Position numbers and translations under genes: made by a program | The notes under the pieces: generated by a model | Databases searched by the model: none | What the model saw: only the letters and a program-made list of their open reading frames with translations | Told to the model about the DNA's origin: nothing | DNA from: QHXN01 sp963785125 | Lineage (GTDB): Bacteria; Acidobacteriota; Blastocatellia; Pyrinomonadales; Pyrinomonadaceae | Assembly: GCA_963785125.1 (NCBI GenBank) | Contig: CAWATU010000007.1 | Coordinates: forward strand, 1,612,001 to 1,676,000 | Length of the DNA: 64,000 nt | Direction of reading: 5' to 3' | Part shown: piece by piece, positions 36,549 to 47,125 of the stretch | Layout of the letters: each line of letters starts with the position of its first letter | Position numbering within the stretch: the stretch's first letter is position 1

Positions 36549-38450
36549 CTAAGACTCAGAGACGTAGAGCACCACACCCCAGGATGCGAGTTCGATTGCC
36601 TGCTCAGCGTCGATGCGCTTCGGTGGCTGCGTGTGCGACGTGTCGCCGCCGTAGCGCGCGTCGCCGCTCCAGAGCGCGAGGCGCCAGCTGCCTTCCGCCG
36701 CGGGCACGCGCCGTTCTTCGTGTGAGAGGTTGCAGAGAAGGATAGCACGCGCGCCCGTCTCGTCGGCGCGCTCGACGGCGAGCCAGTGTTGCGACTCTTC
36801 AAAGCGGACGCGCGTGCGCGTCTTATCGCAGTTGGACAGCGCGGCGTGCGCGCGGCGCAGTGACAGAAGGTCTCGGTAGAAGGCGAGCATCCCTGCGTGC
36901 GGCTGTTTAGACAGACACTCCCAGTTGAGCTTCGAACGCACGAACGTGATCTCGGACTGCGGGTCGGAGAAGCCGCCGATGGTCGATTCCGTCTCGCCCT
37001 CCGCGCGGACGAAGGAGTCGTACTCCTCCATCCTCCCTTCGCGCACGGCGCGCCCGAGCGCCGGGTCGGTGTGGCTCGTGAAGTAGAGGAACGGCGCGCG
37101 CTCGCCCCACTCCTCGCCCATGAAGAGCATCGGCACGTTCGGGGCGCCGCACAAAAGTATCGACGCCGCGAGCCTTTGCCGCGCCGGCTCGGCGACGCGC
37201 GACAGGCGGTCGCCCCAGTAGCCGTTCGCGATCTGGTCGTGGTTCTGTATGCAGACGACGAACTGCTCGCCCGGCCTCTCAAACGAAGACGTGCCGTGGC
37301 GCTTGCCGCGGAACCGCGAGTGCTGGCCGCAGTAGACGAAGCCCTCCTCGATGGCCTTCGCCAAATCCTCCACGCGCCCGAAGTCCGCGAAGTAACCGCG
37401 GTCGGCACCCGTGAGGATTGCGTGAAGTGAATGGTGAAAGTCGTCGCTCCACTGCGCGTCGATGCCGTACCCTTCCGCTCCCCGTTCGAGGACGCGCACG
37501 TCGTTGAGGTCGCTCTCGGCGATGAGATGGGCCGTGCGCCCGAGCGCGCGGGTCTGCGCGTGAAACTCTTCGGCGAGTTCTCTCAGCAGGTGCTTCTCGC
37601 TCGTGTCCACGATGGCGTGGACGGCGTCGAGCCGGAGCGCATCCACGTGGTACTCGTTCAGCCAGTAGAGCGCGTTCTCGATGAAGAAGCGCCGCACGCC
37701 CTCCGACCCTTCGCCGTCGAAGTTCAGCCCCGCGCCCCACGGCGACTTGTGCGCCTCGCTGTAGAGCGGCAGGTACTCGCCCGCGTAGTTGCCTTCGGGG
37801 CCGAGGTGGTTGTAGACGACATCCAAAACGAAGGCCAGCCCCTCGCGGTGGCACGCGTCGATCAACCTCTTCAACCCTTCGGGGCCGCCGTACGTGGACT
37901 GCGGCGCGTAGAGGTGCGCGCCGTCGTAACCCCAGTTGCGCGCGCCGGGAAACTCCGCGACGGGCATCAACTCGATGGCCGTCACGCCGAGCGACTTCAG
38001 GTGCGCGAGTTTAGGGATGACGGACTCGAACGTGCCCTCAGGCGTGAACGTGCCCGTATGCAGCTCGTAGACCACATACTCCTTGAGCGCGAGCCCCTTC
38101 CAACCTTCATCCGTCCACGCGAACGCCCCGGGCTCGACGACGCGCGAAGGGCCATGCACGCCCGCGGGCTGGGAGCGCGACACGGGGTCGGGCCGCTCGT
38201 TCCCGTTCACGACGTAGAAGTAGTCCGCGCCCGCAGAGACTCCCGGCACGCGCGCCTCGAAGACCCCTTCGCCCGAAGCCTCCAAAGGGAACGTGCGCGG
38301 CTCGTCGCCCAACACCTTCACCTCAAGGCTCTCCGCACGCGGCGCCCACACGCGGAACAACGTACTCCCGTCCACCTGCGGCCGTGCGCCGAAACGCAAC
38401 TCCCACGCGGGCGCCGCAACGCTTTCAACTTCCCTCACCACCGTCGTCAT
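36549..38450 (-). CDS. treZ: Malto-oligosyltrehalose trehalohydrolase (TreZ), second copy
   Basis: 633 residues with CBM48 (about 18-100) and the GH13 barrel. Catalytic residues by motif: D275 in ALRLDAVHA, E312 in HLIAESDLND, D405 in CIQNHDQIAN. The SDLND and IANGYWGDRL segments are closer to textbook TreZ than those of the 27097 copy. Placed 13 nt after the treY stop, it is the likely partner of TreY: TreY makes the terminal alpha,alpha-1,1 link and TreZ releases trehalose. glgX follows after 44 nt. Confidence 0.93.
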   Translation of the reverse strand: MTTVVREVESVAAPAWELRFGARPQVDGSTLFRVWAPRAESLEVKVLGDEPRTFPLEASGEGVFEARVPGVSAGADYFYVVNGNERPDPVSRSQPAGVHGPSRVVEPGAFAWTDEGWKGLALKEYVVYELHTGTFTPEGTFESVIPKLAHLKSLGVTAIELMPVAEFPGARNWGYDGAHLYAPQSTYGGPEGLKRLIDACHREGLAFVLDVVYNHLGPEGNYAGEYLPLYSEAHKSPWGAGLNFDGEGSEGVRRFFIENALYWLNEYHVDALRLDAVHAIVDTSEKHLLRELAEEFHAQTRALGRTAHLIAESDLNDVRVLERGAEGYGIDAQWSDDFHHSLHAILTGADRGYFADFGRVEDLAKAIEEGFVYCGQHSRFRGKRHGTSSFERPGEQFVVCIQNHDQIANGYWGDRLSRVAEPARQRLAASILLCGAPNVPMLFMGEEWGERAPFLYFTSHTDPALGRAVREGRMEEYDSFVRAEGETESTIGGFSDPQSEITFVRSKLNWECLSKQPHAGMLAFYRDLLSLRRAHAALSNCDKTRTRVRFEESQHWLAVERADETGARAILLCNLSHEERRVPAAEGSWRLALWSGDARYGGDTSHTQPPKRIDAEQAIELASWGVVLYVSES

Positions 38451-38463
38451 CCCTTCCCCCTGT

Positions 38464-41343
38464 TCATCCCGCCTCGACGGAGACGCGCGTCAGCAACGCG
38501 ACCGGCAGCGGCGACAGAATCTCTCCGACTTGCAGCGCGCCGTCCCGCGCTTCGTACTCGCGCCCGGTCAAAACCTCTCGGTAGCGCCCGCCCTCGACGC
38601 CTTCGAGGGGGAGCGTCGTGTCGCCCCACGCCTCGGGTTTAAGACTCAGAGCCCCCTCGCGCCCGACGCCGAGGCGCGTGTGGAAGCGCGAGGCGACGAC
38701 GACGGCGACCTCATCTTCGAGCGCGCGCGCGAACGAGACGACGTTGGCGGCGCGTCGCCCTTCGGCGCGCAGAGGCACGTACTCGCCGCGTGCGAAGAGC
38801 GCCGCGCGCTCGCGCCGGAGGTGGAGCGCGCGCGCCGTCACGTACATCTTCACGCGGCCGTCCAACGGCTGTTCGAGCAACGCTCCGGCGAACTCGGATA
38901 CGTCGCCCTCGCCCACATCACGGAGCGAGGCGAGAAGCCGTCGGCGCAGCTCGTAATCGACCGGGCGGCGGTTGTCCGGGTCGACGAGCGTGAACGCCCA
39001 CAGCTCCGTCCCCTGATAGAAGTCGGGCACGCCGGGCGCGGTCGTCTTGAGCAGCGTTTGCGAGAGCGAGTTGAGGAGCCCCGCGCGCGTCGTGAGTCTC
39101 TGGAACTCCTCGAAGTCGCGGATGAAGTCGCCGCTGACTGAAGTGTCGAGGAGCGCGGCGACGAAGTCCGAGACGGCGCGCTCGTACGCCTCGTTCGGGT
39201 TGACCCAGCTCGTGTGGAGCTTCGCCTCCTTCAAAGCCTTCCCCGTGTACTCCTGCAAACGGCGTGTGTAGTCCCGACGGTTCTCATCGGTCACGCCTTC
39301 GAGCGGCCACGTGCCGACGAGCGTCTGGTAGACGAGATACTCCTCGTTCGCGTCCGGCGCCGCGGCGCCCTCGACCGAAGCCTTCCGCCCGCGGTTCATC
39401 TCGCGCCAGCGGTGAAGCGCGCGGTTCCACTCCTCGGGAATCTCGGAGAGGACGTTGATGCGCTCGCGCGTGTCCTCGCCGCGCTTGGTGTCGTGCGTCG
39501 AGGTGGCCGAGAGCGTGTGCGGCCACGTCTCCTGACGGTCGCGGTTGCGCTCGTGGAAGCGTTCGAGCGAGACGCCGATGAGCGCGGGCTCGCCGCCGAC
39601 CTCGTTCAGAGAGGCGAGCGGGTAGAAGCGGTAGAAGGCCGTGTCCTCAAGCCCCTTCGCCGTCACGGGGCTCGTCAACTGCTGAAAGCGGAGCGCGAAG
39701 TCGCGCCGCTCGATGCGCTCGTCGGCGGTGACGCCCTTCGGGTCTTTGAGCAGGAGCAGCGAGCCGATGAAGTCGAAGACCGAAGTGTCCTCCGCGGGGT
39801 TGCGCCGCTTGGCCTCGCGCACGGCGGCGTTGATGTTGAGGCGGTCGTCGGGGCTCACGGTCGCCTGCGTGCGGCGGATGTATGTGCGGTAGACGGGGAA
39901 GCAGGCGATGACCTCGGTCAGCGCGTGGTGCAGGCTGTTCTGCGTGAAGTCGCGCGTGTAACGGCTCCGCTCGGCGATGCGCGTCAGCCTTCTCGAAAGT
40001 ACGTACAACTCCGAAGACATCGCGGCCTTCAAGATGAGCCGCTTGCACTTGTAAAGCAGGTCTGTGAAGCGCACGCGCGCGCCCGTGAACTCCGCGTACA
40101 GCTCGCGTAGAGCCTGCCCGTTCGCGGCGTCCACGAAGACGCCGTTCAAAAGATTCATGAACTCGTAGCCGGTCGTTCCCTGCACCGGCCACTCGCGCCG
40201 GAGCAGCTCGTCGTGCCCGAGAATCTTCTCGACGACGACATAGAACGGCTGCACCTCGGCCTTGTTACCCTTCGCCTCGCGCTGTAGGTTCGAGAGGTAT
40301 TTGAGCGGGTCGAGCAGCCCGTCCACGTGATCGACGCGCAGGCCCGTGACGAGTCCCTGTCGGACGAGGCGGAGGACGACTTCGTGGACGGCCGCAAAGA
40401 CCGGCCGCTCCTCGACGCGGAGCGCGGCCAGCTCGTTCACGTCGAAGAAGCGCCGGTAGTTGATCTCGTCGGCGGCCACGCGCCAGAAGCTCAGGCGGTA
40501 GGCTTGCCGGCTGACCAGCTCTTCCAACTGGTCGAAGCTCTCGGGCCGCCCCCCCGCGCCGTTCAGTCTCGCCAGAGCGTCGTGGACGGCCGCGCGTATC
40601 TCGTTGCTCTCCTTGACGAGCGTCGAGAGCCGCCGCCGCACCACGTCCTTCTCGCGCCGACGCTCGCGCAAGGCGGCCGGGTCGGTCTCGGTGCGCGGCG
40701 GCAGGTGTTCGAGCGCGGTGATGATGCTCTCCAATTCGAGCGCGTGCGGGTCGGACTCTGCGAGCCGCACGCGCGCCGCTTCGAGCGCGAGCCGCAGCAC
40801 AAGCGTCGAGGTGCGCGCGGCGACCGGCAGTTGCGTCTCCCAGTAGTTGAGGAAGAAGCCGCCGTCCCGGTACGTGACGCGCAGTTCCTGTCGTTCGAGC
40901 ACGCGGCCGAACTGGTCGCCGAGGATGGGCAAAAGCACTCGGTGCTTGAGCGCAGGGTTCGGCGGGTTCCAGTCGATGTCGAAGTGGCGCGCGAAGAGGG
41001 AGCCGGGGCCGTTCTCAAGCACGTCCTGCCACCAGCGATTCTCGCCCCCGGCGATGGACATGTGATTGGGCACCACGTCCACGATGAAGCCCATCCCCTG
41101 CTCGCGCAAAGTGCGCAGCAGCTCCGACAACTGCTCTTCGCCGCCCGCCTCGGGGTTAACCTGCGCGTGGTCTACGATGTCGTAGCCGTGCATGCTCCCG
41201 GGCCGCGCCTTCAAGACGGGCGAAGAGTAGTAGTCCGTGATGCCCAGCTCGCGGAAGTAGTCGGCGAGCGCCCGCGCCTCTGCGAACGTGAACTCGCGGT
41301 TGAACTGTAGCCTGTAAGTCGAGACGGGGATGCGCGCCTGCAC
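38464..41343 (-). CDS. treY: Malto-oligosyltrehalose synthase (TreY)
   Basis: A long GH13 enzyme of about 959 residues. It begins with IPVSTYRLQFNREFTF, the hallmark TreY N terminus; further motifs are VDVVPNHMSI, GLRVDHVDGLLDPLKYL, GTTGYEFMNLLNGVF and STHDTKRGEDTRERI. It converts the reducing end of malto-oligosaccharides to trehalose in the cytosol. The chosen start is GTG 41343, where family N termini begin and where AGGA/AGAGAG lie upstream. A GTG 20 codons earlier is possible. It heads treY-treZ-glgX. Confidence 0.92.
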   Translation of the reverse strand: MQARIPVSTYRLQFNREFTFAEARALADYFRELGITDYYSSPVLKARPGSMHGYDIVDHAQVNPEAGGEEQLSELLRTLREQGMGFIVDVVPNHMSIAGGENRWWQDVLENGPGSLFARHFDIDWNPPNPALKHRVLLPILGDQFGRVLERQELRVTYRDGGFFLNYWETQLPVAARTSTLVLRLALEAARVRLAESDPHALELESIITALEHLPPRTETDPAALRERRREKDVVRRRLSTLVKESNEIRAAVHDALARLNGAGGRPESFDQLEELVSRQAYRLSFWRVAADEINYRRFFDVNELAALRVEERPVFAAVHEVVLRLVRQGLVTGLRVDHVDGLLDPLKYLSNLQREAKGNKAEVQPFYVVVEKILGHDELLRREWPVQGTTGYEFMNLLNGVFVDAANGQALRELYAEFTGARVRFTDLLYKCKRLILKAAMSSELYVLSRRLTRIAERSRYTRDFTQNSLHHALTEVIACFPVYRTYIRRTQATVSPDDRLNINAAVREAKRRNPAEDTSVFDFIGSLLLLKDPKGVTADERIERRDFALRFQQLTSPVTAKGLEDTAFYRFYPLASLNEVGGEPALIGVSLERFHERNRDRQETWPHTLSATSTHDTKRGEDTRERINVLSEIPEEWNRALHRWREMNRGRKASVEGAAAPDANEEYLVYQTLVGTWPLEGVTDENRRDYTRRLQEYTGKALKEAKLHTSWVNPNEAYERAVSDFVAALLDTSVSGDFIRDFEEFQRLTTRAGLLNSLSQTLLKTTAPGVPDFYQGTELWAFTLVDPDNRRPVDYELRRRLLASLRDVGEGDVSEFAGALLEQPLDGRVKMYVTARALHLRRERAALFARGEYVPLRAEGRRAANVVSFARALEDEVAVVVASRFHTRLGVGREGALSLKPEAWGDTTLPLEGVEGGRYREVLTGREYEARDGALQVGEILSPLPVALLTRVSVEAG

Positions 41344-41708
41344 GATGCTCTCTGTTTCCTGACCCGCGTGAAGTCTCCAACAACGAAGCGACCTCGCCCG
41401 CACACGCGGGCCGAAGTCACTTAAAGCGACGCTAGATAAACAGCTTGTCGAATGTGTCCCACAATCATAACGTGTCGCTTCGGCGTGCCGTCAAGCACGC
41501 CCTGGCGAAGCGCCCGCCACAGGGGCTCTGCCCAAATAAAGTTGCCGATAGGGGAAGCGTTGATTTTAACGTGTACGTGTGGGGGCGGGCAGTTCGGAAG
41601 CGTACTGTGACCGTCGGGTATAAGTAGTCAGTAGAAAAAAAGGGCGGCGCGCTTCAGCCTTCGGGCCGGGCGCGCCGCTTCGTGCTTCTACTGACTACTG
41701 ACTACTGT
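41344..41708. other. Intergenic region of 365 bp upstream of treY
   Basis: This holds the hairpin at 41623-41706 and, near 41420-41460, an AT-richer patch that may carry the treY promoter on the minus strand; no hexamer pair was convincing. No gene is seen. Confidence 0.5.
41623..41706. repeat. Hairpin with AGTAGTCAGTAGAA arms and GC-rich inner stem
   Basis: The left arm AGTAGTCAGTAGAA (from 41623) pairs with the right arm starting TTCTACTGACTACT (41686-41706), which carries one extra 7-bp unit (GACTACT). Inside is a GGCGGCGCGC/GGCGCGCCG stem. It lies just past the stop of the RyR-like gene. Confidence 0.75.
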
Positions 41709-41921
41709 CTACCTCTCCGCGGTGGCCCGGATGGCTTCGTAGACGGCGCGCACCGTGCCGCGGTCCAGGTCCTTGGCGGGCTCGGAGAGCTGGTCGTAGG
41801 GCACCATCAGCTCCTCGCCCGTCTCGCTCTTGCGCGAGGTGACGCCCTGCGCGCGCTTCGACTCCATCCAGGCCTCGTGAACCTTCGCGCTCACGGCCTC
41901 GATGTCCGGCAGTTCTGACAT
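41709..41921 (-). CDS. Small RyR-domain-like protein
   Basis: 70 residues. The pattern VHEAWMESKRAQG, then LMVPYDQLSEPAKDLDRGTVRAVYEAI, matches the bacterial/phage RyR domain (VHExW, VPYxxLxxxxKxxDR). In ryanodine receptors this module binds ligands; the bacterial role is unknown. ATG 41921 is 6 nt after AAAGG; an ATG two codons upstream abuts it. It lies 9 nt downstream of the citrate synthase stop on the same strand, so the two are likely cotranscribed. Confidence 0.75.
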   Translation of the reverse strand: MSELPDIEAVSAKVHEAWMESKRAQGVTSRKSETGEELMVPYDQLSEPAKDLDRGTVRAVYEAIRATAER

Positions 41922-41930
41922 GTTCATCCT

Positions 41931-43274
<1,344 letters not shown>

Positions 43275-43399
43275 GGCAAATCCTTCCCCTCCAAAGTGGG
43301 TTTACGTCCGGGTTATCTCTTAGGGTTTCAGGACTACCATAGTAGTTCGTTTTTCAGATTTGCTCAAAGGCGTGCGCAGGTTTGGCGGGAGGCGATTAA

Positions 43400-43463
43400 C
43401 CTCAGAGACACAGGGATACGGCTCTGGAGTATTAAGCCGTGTCCCTGTGTCTCCGTGTTCATC
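43400..43463. repeat. Hairpin, CAGAGACACAGGGA family
   Basis: The left arm with CTCAGAGACACAGGGATACG pairs with GTGTCCCTGTGTCTCCGTG in the right arm (about 43435-43459), imperfectly. It is a degenerate relative of the 198-280 element, upstream of citrate synthase. Confidence 0.7.
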
Positions 43464-43539
43464 TCTGCCGTCGCGGGTTCTCTGGTTTGGAGGAAGCCGC
43501 ACTTTCGGCGCCGGCAAAGTGTGAGTTCAGAGGGGGAGA

Positions 43540-43564
43540 TTTTGCTGCAAATTTTGCAGCAAAA
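43540..43564. promoter_or_regulatory. 25-bp palindrome TTTTGCTGCAAA-T-TTTGCAGCAAAA
   Basis: Perfect 12-bp arms about one central T, strikingly AT-rich in this GC-rich DNA. It can be read as a 9-bp stem with a 7-nt loop or as a protein-binding site, about 270 bp upstream of gltA. Confidence 0.4.
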
Positions 43565-43952
43565 CATAAATCCAGCAAATACGCTCAACGCTCTTTTCAG
43601 GCGGCGGAGATTTCTGTTGCGACGGCGCTTCGCGGGGCTTACTCTCTAGCGCCTGGACGCCCCCTCGTCGGCTTCTCGCACCACCGGCTAACCGGCGTCC
43701 GACCGTAGCTCGACCTAAACACACGTACACTGCGCCGTCGCCGCCCGCTTTCGGCTGGCGGCGACAGCGGCAGTAACCCGGTACTTTTTGAACGTAGGGG
43801 CGGTACCCCCGCAGCCCGCGTGACTAGAGCATCACGCCGGCCCGACGGACGGTAGAAGTCTCCCCCGCCCCTACCCCCTCCGCGCCCCGCGCGCCGAGGG
43901 TTTGACAAGGCGTCACCGCAATGGGGGTTTCGGTCTGAAGAGAGTTTGAAAA

Positions 43953-43981
43953 CCGGGGCGGCGCAGGGAAGCACCGCCCCG
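43953..43981 (-). terminator. Probable terminator downstream of the L,D-transpeptidase-like gene
   Basis: CCGGGGCGG (43953-43961) pairs with CCGCCCCGG (43973-43981); on the minus strand TTTT follows. It lies about 130 nt past the gene stop. Confidence 0.5.
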
Positions 43982-44114
43982 GCGCGCGCGGCCGGTCTGT
44001 CGGGACGGGCCGCTGCGCGGGGCCGTCGGGCACTGGCGGGTGCCTGGCGGCCCGTTCGCACGCCGTCCGGCGGAGGGGCCTGGCAATCCTTCGGCCCCCG
44101 CCGGGCGGCGGCGT

Positions 44115-44885
44115 CTACTTGTCGAGGATGAGTGCCGGCAGACGCCACTCTGCACGCAGGCGCGCGTATTCAGACTCGGGAAGTTGCACGAGCAGAGGGA
44201 GTCGCTTCGGGTCGAGCCAGCGGAGCAGTTCTGTCAGTCTCTCTTCCTCCATCGCCGTGCAGCCGGCGGTGCCTTTAGCGGGGCCGGCCCAGATGTGCAG
44301 GAAGATGCAGGAGCCGCGCCCCGCGACGGGTGGCGCCGCGGCGTTGTGCCTGACGACGAGCCCCCAGCGGTAGCCTTCGACCGAGCGCATCTGCTCCGAG
44401 CTGTTCCAGTCAAAGTCGCCAACCGCGAGCCTGTCCACGATCCGGTTGTAGTGGCGCGAGGCCGTGTCGTCCACGCACTCGACCGTCGGCGTCAGCGGGA
44501 CGTAAGGCACGCGCAGCCATGTGGCCTCGCGTAAAGATGCGAAGCCGAACGCCGAGCCCAGAGCGAAGACCCCCGCGGGCGCCTTGCCGTCACCCTCCTT
44601 CTTTGCAGGCCCCTCCGCCCCGCCCGCATCGACGACGCCGAGGCCCCACCCGAGCCCGTTCCTGCCGACGGCCACAGGCACTTCGCGGCCGACCTGAGCC
44701 CACGCGCCCCTCGACCCCTTCCGCTCGAAGCGGCGCAGAGTGCCGGGCACGTCGTCCCAGCCGCGCGTCGTCACCAAGATTAACTGGCGGGCGCGAGCGA
44801 GCGGCGCGGGCGTCTGGCCGGCGGTGGCGGCCTGCGCGCAGGCGAGCAGCGCGCAGGCAAGTGTCAGTCGAATCGCTTTACGCAT
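44115..44885 (-). CDS. Secreted L,D-transpeptidase-like protein (YkuD-related)
   Basis: 256 residues with a signal peptide (RKAIRLTLACALLACAQAA). The C-terminal half carries IFLHIWAGPAKGTAGCTAM, a His-then-Cys catalytic arrangement typical of the YkuD-related group with HxW...GCTAM rather than SxGCxR. Upstream segments GKAPAGVFALGSAFGF and WNSSEQMR fit the same group. Such enzymes act on peptidoglycan peptides in the periplasm, though members of this subgroup are little studied. It starts 14 nt after the S9 peptidase stop, so cotranscription is likely. Confidence 0.82.
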   Translation of the reverse strand: MRKAIRLTLACALLACAQAATAGQTPAPLARARQLILVTTRGWDDVPGTLRRFERKGSRGAWAQVGREVPVAVGRNGLGWGLGVVDAGGAEGPAKKEGDGKAPAGVFALGSAFGFASLREATWLRVPYVPLTPTVECVDDTASRHYNRIVDRLAVGDFDWNSSEQMRSVEGYRWGLVVRHNAAAPPVAGRGSCIFLHIWAGPAKGTAGCTAMEEERLTELLRWLDPKRLPLLVQLPESEYARLRAEWRLPALILDK

Positions 44886-44899
44886 GACGGGGCCGCGCC

Positions 44900-46978
44900 T
44901 CAACTCCCCTTCTGCTTCAGGTGCGAGTCGAGCCATTCGAGGACGGTCGTGTACCAGAACTGCGAGTTGGCAGGCTTCAGAATCCAGTGGCCCTCGTCCG
45001 GGAAGACGAGGAGCTTCGACTCGACGCCCTGACGCTGCAAATAGGTGAAGAGCTGGAGACCCTGATCGACGGGGACGCGGAAGTCCAGCTCGCCGTGCGT
45101 GACGAGCGTCGGCGTCTTGAAGTTCTTGGCAAAGCGGTGCGGCGACCACTTCGTGTACAGCTCGGGCGCGTCCCAGGGCGTGCCCTTGAACTCCCACTCG
45201 GGGAACCAAAGCTCCTCGGTCGTGCCGTACATGCTCTCAAGGTTGAAGACGCCCGCGTGCGTCACGAGCGTCTTGAACTTCACGGCCGGGTGATCGTTGT
45301 GCCCGAGCAGCCACGAAGTCATGTAGCCGCCGTACGAGGCGCCGGCCGCGGCCACGTTGTTCTTATCGACGAACGGCATCGCGGCGACCGTCGCGACGCC
45401 GTTCATCAGGTCTTCGTAGACCTTGCCGCCCCAGTCGCCGGAGATTTCGTCGGTGAACTTCTGGCCGTAGCCGGTCGAGCCGCGCGGGTTCGGCAGGAAG
45501 GCGACGTAGCCGGCCGCGGCGTAAATCTGCGGGTTCCAGCGGTAACTCCAACTGTTGTTCCAGGCCCCCTGCGGCCCGCCGTGGATGAGCACGACGAGCG
45601 GGTACTTCTTCGACGCGTCGAAGTCCGGCGGCCTGACGAGCCAGCCTGAGACCTTCGTCCCGCCCGCGCCCGTCCACGTCAGCTCCTCCGCGTTGCGGAG
45701 CGAGAACTGCTGCATGAAAGTGTCGTTGTGGTGCGTCAGAGCAGCCGCCTGATTGTCCGAGCCGTTCAAGGGCGCGACGCCGTCCATGCGTGCCGTGTAA
45801 ATCTCCGTCGGCCCGGCCGCGGTCGAGCGCGTGAAGACGAGGAGGCGGCTGTCCGCCGAGACCTGCACGTCACCGTTGAAGCCACTCAGGAGCTTTCGCA
45901 TCGAGCCGTCGGCCAGAGACGCGTTGAAGAGCGGCTGCTCGCCGCGCTCACCCGAAGCAAAGTAGACCGACTTGCCGTCGGGCGCGAAGGTGAAGTCGTC
46001 CACGTACGCGTCGTACTTCGGCAGCAGCTCGCGCGTCTGTCTGGTCTGCCGGTCGTAGAGCATCAGACGCCAGCGGTCGCTCTCAAACATCGGCGTGGCC
46101 TGCGAGCGATAGGCGAGGTAGCGGCCGTCCGGCGAGTAGCGCGGCGTCTTGTCCGCGCCCTTATTGTCTCCCGTGATTCGCTTCGGCTCGCCGCCCGCAA
46201 CCGCGACGACGAAGATATCCGCGTTGGTCGAGGTCGCCTCTAAGCGGTCGGTGTTGCGCGCGAAGGCCAACTCCTTCGAGTCGGGCGAGAAGGCGTAATC
46301 CAGTGGGTCGCCCAGGGAGAAGGGCGGCGCGTCCCAGTCGCCGGGCGTGAGGTCGCGCGCGGCGGCGCCCCCTTCGGCCGGCGCGACGAAGACGTGCGTG
46401 CGCTTCGCTCCCTTCCAGTCCGTCCAGTGGCGCACGAAGAGGCGTGTGGTGACGTGCGGCTTGACCGGGTTCTTCTCGGCCTCCTCGTCGCGCCGCTTGT
46501 TGCAGGCGTCGTCGGCGCAGTCCGGGTAGACCTCCGAGGCAAAGGCGATCCACTTGCCGTCGGGCGACCAGAGGGGGTCGCTTGCTCCGGTCGAGATGTT
46601 CGTCACCTGCCTGCGGTCGGAACCGTCGGGGCTCATCGTCCAGACCTGTCCGCCCGTCGTGAAGGCGAGCCGCCGGCCATCGGGCGACCAGCGAGGCGAG
46701 GACGAAGAGGCGGCCCCGCTCGTCAACTGCTTCGGCTCTCCGCCCGCGGCCGCGACGACGAAGAGTTGCGTGCGGTTGCGGTTGGCGGCCACGTCCGGGA
46801 CCGAGACCTGATACGCGACCGAGCGCCCGTCGGTCGAGAGCTGCGGGTCGGCGACACGCTGAATCTTAAGCATCTCCTGGACGCTGAAGCGCGTGCGGGG
46901 CGACGACTGCGCCTGAACGGCGGCAACGGCCGAGAGTGCCAACGCGATGGCGCACGCGCGTGTTAAGAGACTGTTCAT
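44900..46978 (-). CDS. S9 family peptidase (prolyl oligopeptidase / acyl-aminoacyl peptidase-like)
   Basis: 692 residues: signal peptide (SLLTRACAIALALSAVAAVQA), a WD40-like/TolB beta-propeller (about 35-420; repeats PRWSPDGRRLAF, PLWSPDGKWIAF, PRYSPDGRYLAY) and an alpha/beta-hydrolase. The triad is Ser548 in GASYGGY, Asp632 in HGELDFRVP and His664 in DEGHWI. It is exported and hydrolyses peptides from the N terminus. ATG 46978 is preceded by GGAGGAGGG. It differs clearly from the DPP-IV-like gene at 7356, so the two are not recent duplicates. Confidence 0.92.
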   Translation of the reverse strand: MNSLLTRACAIALALSAVAAVQAQSSPRTRFSVQEMLKIQRVADPQLSTDGRSVAYQVSVPDVAANRNRTQLFVVAAAGGEPKQLTSGAASSSSPRWSPDGRRLAFTTGGQVWTMSPDGSDRRQVTNISTGASDPLWSPDGKWIAFASEVYPDCADDACNKRRDEEAEKNPVKPHVTTRLFVRHWTDWKGAKRTHVFVAPAEGGAAARDLTPGDWDAPPFSLGDPLDYAFSPDSKELAFARNTDRLEATSTNADIFVVAVAGGEPKRITGDNKGADKTPRYSPDGRYLAYRSQATPMFESDRWRLMLYDRQTRQTRELLPKYDAYVDDFTFAPDGKSVYFASGERGEQPLFNASLADGSMRKLLSGFNGDVQVSADSRLLVFTRSTAAGPTEIYTARMDGVAPLNGSDNQAAALTHHNDTFMQQFSLRNAEELTWTGAGGTKVSGWLVRPPDFDASKKYPLVVLIHGGPQGAWNNSWSYRWNPQIYAAAGYVAFLPNPRGSTGYGQKFTDEISGDWGGKVYEDLMNGVATVAAMPFVDKNNVAAAGASYGGYMTSWLLGHNDHPAVKFKTLVTHAGVFNLESMYGTTEELWFPEWEFKGTPWDAPELYTKWSPHRFAKNFKTPTLVTHGELDFRVPVDQGLQLFTYLQRQGVESKLLVFPDEGHWILKPANSQFWYTTVLEWLDSHLKQKGS

Positions 46979-47125
46979 GAGTTCCCTCCTCCAAAACACA
47001 TCCGGCATGAAAGATTGGGCAGGTTCGCAGACGAAATTTAGCACGGAGGGCTCAGGAAGTTGAAATCTTTGCTAACCTCTGACGGACTTAGGCCGCGGCT
47101 GCCGGAGCCGTTTGGTTGGAGACAC

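Larger units (their letters stand above)
43275..44114. other. Intergenic region of 840 bp
   Basis: The longest stretch without a supported gene. It contains the CACAGGGA hairpin at about 43400-43463, the AT-rich palindrome at 43540-43564 and a terminator at 43953-43981. The rest is very GC-rich with many short self-complementary runs; all open frames there look like composition artefacts. Confidence 0.6.

Noticed and set aside
43639..44148. Minus-strand frame of 169 codons in the gap before the L,D-transpeptidase-like gene
   Set aside because: Pro/Arg/Gly-rich composition artefact of very GC-rich DNA; it overlaps a terminator.
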